Below are positions 61,911 to 64,000 of a stretch of DNA of 64,000 nt, piece after piece; position 1 is the first letter of the stretch; the number at the start of each line of letters is the position of its first letter. The notes below the pieces were generated by a model. That model saw nothing but the letters and a program-made list of their open reading frames with translations. It was not told the origin of the DNA and searched no databases. A program made the position numbers and the translations under genes. Source of the stretch: Desulfomonile tiedjei DSM 6799. GTDB taxonomy: Bacteria; Desulfobacterota; Desulfomonilia; Desulfomonilales; Desulfomonilaceae. The DNA is taken from NCBI RefSeq assembly GCF_000266945.1, contig NC_018025.1:5584001-5648000 (forward strand). Reading direction: 5' to 3'.

Positions 61911-62059
61911 AGTCTTCCTCAAAAGAATAAAAAATACCCGATTCAGATTGCAGCATATGACGCATCGATCCTATCATCCGCTTCTTTTGACTGTCAAGAA
62001 ATGAGTAATGAAGGCGGGACCGCCAAAGAGAATCGGCGGCCCCCAACGGTGTGACATGA

Positions 62060-64000
62060 CTACTTGTCGTAGCTCTTCTCGAGCATAGTCGCATGTGCTG
62101 CAGCGAGCCTGGCTATGGGGACCCGAGGACCGGAGCAAGAGACATAGTCCAGCCCTGCATGATGGCAAAAACGGATTGACGCGGGATGGCCACCGTGCTC
62201 GCCGCATATCCCGATTTTGAGATCGGGACGCACGCTGCGACCACCCTTTACGGCCAATTTCATGAGATTGCCGACCCCTTTGACATCCAGGGACTCGAAC
62301 GGATTTTCCGGGAGAATATTTTGTTGCTGGTAGTACGGGAGGAATTTGTTTTCAGCATCTTCCCGACTGAATGAGAATGTCGCCTGTGTCAGATCGTTGG
62401 TTCCGAAAGAGAAGAATTCTGATGCGCCGGCCAGTTCGTCTGCGGTTATACACGCTCGAACAACCTCCACCATGGATCCGAATTTAAAGTTGACCTCAAC
62501 TCCGTGAGATTCTTCCACTTCTTTTTTGACTTGATCTATGATCTTCTGGACGTATTCGAGCTCGAGAACCGAACAAACCTGAGGAACCATTATCTCCGGA
62601 TGAACCTCAATCCCCTCCTTTATGCAATCCGCTGCGGCCTCCAGTATGGCTCGTATCTGCATCTCGTAAATTTCCGGAAACGAGACGGCAAGCCGCACTC
62701 CGCGATGGCCGAGCATGGGGTTGACTTCCTTGAGGATTCTTGCCCTCTGGAGCATCAATTCTTTCTTCGCCAGTGCGGCATCGATCAAAGTCAGATCGAG
62801 ACTGGCAAAGAATGCGGGGAGACCCTGCCGTTGGGCCATATAGTTGCTGTGCAGCATAGGATCGATCAACTTGAGACTTTCGACGTTCTTCTCGGTGAGT
62901 CGCGCAGTGTCATGCAAACGCCGAAGATCCTCTATTTGTACCTCCAGTTCGCCTTCCGAGGGGAGGAATTCATGAATCGGCGGATCGAGAAGTCTGACGG
63001 TAACCGGATACGGCGCCATTGCTTTGAGAATACCGGAAAAATCAGACCTTTGAATGGGAAGGAGCCTATTAAGAGCTTCCTTCCGCTGCTCCACCGTATC
63101 GGCAAGAATCATGTCAATGACAAGGGGCAGTCGATCCACGGCATTGAACATTCTTTCAGTCCGGCACAGCCCTATGCCTACCGCTCCGTAATTACGAGCC
63201 TTTTCCGCAGCTTCCGGAGTATCTGCATTGGCCATGACACCGAGCTTTGCAGATTCATCGGCCCAGTCCAGAAGAGTATGCAAATATGAGCTGAATTCCG
63301 GTTCGATGGTGGGGATTTCACCGAGATATACATTTCCTGTGCCACCGTCTATGGTAATGATGTCGCCTTCGTGAAGCACTCGGTCACCGACTATCGCAAG
63401 CCGATGCTCCGTATCCACGTGGATTCCTTCAGCTCCGGCGACACACGGTTTACCCATGCCTCGGGCGACGACAGCAGCATGTGAGGTCTTCCCGCCTCGA
63501 CTGGTCAATATACCTTGAGAGGCAAAGAACCCGTGAATGTCTTCCGGTTTGGTCTCTTCACGGACGAGGATGACTTTTTGGCCGGCTCTTCCAATTCTTT
63601 CGGCACTGTCTGCATCGAAAATACATTTTCCTGAAGCCGCTCCGGGAGAAGCGGGGAGCCCCTGAGACAGCGGTTCAGCTTTGAAATTAGGATCGAGTCC
63701 GGGATAGAGCAGTTGCTCCAGGTGCTCCGGGTTGATTCGCAGGAGACCTTCCGGCTTGGTGAGCAATCCCTCGTTGACCATTTCAACAGAGGTCCTCACC
63801 ATTGCTGTCGCGTTCATCTTGCCGTTGCGCGTCTGCAAGCAATAGAGAATACCTTTTTCAATGGTGAACTCGAAATCCTGGACTTCACGGTAATGCTTTT
63901 CCAGACGATCCCGGAGTTCCTCGAGTTGGTGGTAGAGATCCGGCATTTCCTGAGCCATGGCTTGGATCGGTCTGGGTGTCCGAATACCTGCCACCACATC
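62060..64000 (-). CDS. ppdK: Pyruvate, phosphate dikinase (C-terminal part, cut by window end)
   Basis: At least 646 residues of the C-terminal two-thirds; the gene runs off the right edge with the frame open. DVVAGIRTPRPI marks the end of the nucleotide-binding domain, TSRGGKTSHAAVVARGMGKP is the phospho-histidine domain, and the TIM barrel shows GVGIGLCRTERMF, MLGHRGVRLAVSFPEIYEMQ, FSFGTNDLTQATF and GICGEHGGHPASIRFCHHAG. The enzyme interconverts pyruvate, ATP and phosphate with phosphoenolpyruvate, AMP and pyrophosphate, in the direction set by anaerobic energy needs. The N-terminal ATP-grasp part is outside the window. Confidence 0.97.
   Translation of the reverse strand, partial: DVVAGIRTPRPIQAMAQEMPDLYHQLEELRDRLEKHYREVQDFEFTIEKGILYCLQTRNGKMNATAMVRTSVEMVNEGLLTKPEGLLRINPEHLEQLLYPGLDPNFKAEPLSQGLPASPGAASGKCIFDADSAERIGRAGQKVILVREETKPEDIHGFFASQGILTSRGGKTSHAAVVARGMGKPCVAGAEGIHVDTEHRLAIVGDRVLHEGDIITIDGGTGNVYLGEIPTIEPEFSSYLHTLLDWADESAKLGVMANADTPEAAEKARNYGAVGIGLCRTERMFNAVDRLPLVIDMILADTVEQRKEALNRLLPIQRSDFSGILKAMAPYPVTVRLLDPPIHEFLPSEGELEVQIEDLRRLHDTARLTEKNVESLKLIDPMLHSNYMAQRQGLPAFFASLDLTLIDAALAKKELMLQRARILKEVNPMLGHRGVRLAVSFPEIYEMQIRAILEAAADCIKEGIEVHPEIMVPQVCSVLELEYVQKIIDQVKKEVEESHGVEVNFKFGSMVEVVRACITADELAGASEFFSFGTNDLTQATFSFSREDAENKFLPYYQQQNILPENPFESLDVKGVGNLMKLAVKGGRSVRPDLKIGICGEHGGHPASIRFCHHAGLDYVSCSGPRVPIARLAAAHATMLEKSYDK

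Noticed and set aside
1-64000. CRISPR arrays
   Set aside because: Repeats are dispersed palindromes; none occurs in regular tandem spacing with unique spacers, and no cas gene is present.
1-64000. tRNA genes, including selC
   Set aside because: I looked in the intergenic regions for T-loop and acceptor-stem patterns on both strands and found none with a matching cloverleaf. A covariance-model search would be decisive.

Overview
The window looks like chromosomal DNA of a Desulfobacterota (former Deltaproteobacteria) bacterium, of the kind related to sulfate reducers and syntrophs. The grounds are the tgt-yajC-secD-secF-holB-ricT order, a QueH-type epoxyqueuosine reductase, pyruvate phosphate dikinase, an acyl-CoA dehydrogenase, selB together with an apparent selenoprotein, and many short palindromic repeats between genes. 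The genus is not fixed by what I can see.

Layout. 1-5100: a YhdH-type oxidoreductase, then a minus-strand redox cluster: half ferritin-like protein, a possible hidden small gene, a double-domain SagB-type nitroreductase, and a rhodanese-ferritin fusion whose catalytic cysteine codon is TGA, followed by a SECIS-like hairpin. 5100-11700: comEC, a RodZ-like gene, a DprA-like/DUF2971-like fusion and pilD, a DNA-uptake/pilus/cell-shape neighbourhood. 12500-17800: pstC-pstA-pstB with oversized permeases. 18500-28800: signalling genes, namely a protein of four tandem helix-turn-helix repeats, an ankyrin protein, a hybrid histidine kinase, a PAS-LuxR regulator, and a zinc-ribbon/pseudo-cyclase/ATPase/TPR protein. 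29000-34100: DUF4337 protein, then a sugar aminotransferase, glycosyltransferase, cupin and two methyltransferases that look like a surface-glycan cassette. 34200-44400: queH, selB, a solute-binding protein, ricT, holB, secF, secD, yajC and tgt, largely one minus-strand operon. 44700-50700: acyl-CoA dehydrogenase, gltX, MBL hydrolase, DUF502 and a thioesterase. 51100-56600: a CPBP protease, a TetR/CMD pair with visible operators, and an AmpG-like transporter. 56657-58170: an IS4-family insertion sequence with an 11-bp target duplication. 58500-64000: FtsX-type permease, membrane GTPase, a lipoprotein and the C-terminal part of ppdK, cut by the window end.

How genes connect. The selB gene and the TGA-interrupted rhodanese-ferritin gene support each other: the cell decodes UGA as selenocysteine and this gene has the right codon at the right catalytic position. 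Three unrelated proteins (ankyrin, CPBP protease, a small proline-rich protein) share one N-terminal helical module of about 50 residues, which points to a lineage-specific adaptor. Intergenic DNA carries at least six families of dispersed inverted repeats; one is split by another repeat and one was the target of the insertion sequence. No tRNA, rRNA or CRISPR array was found.
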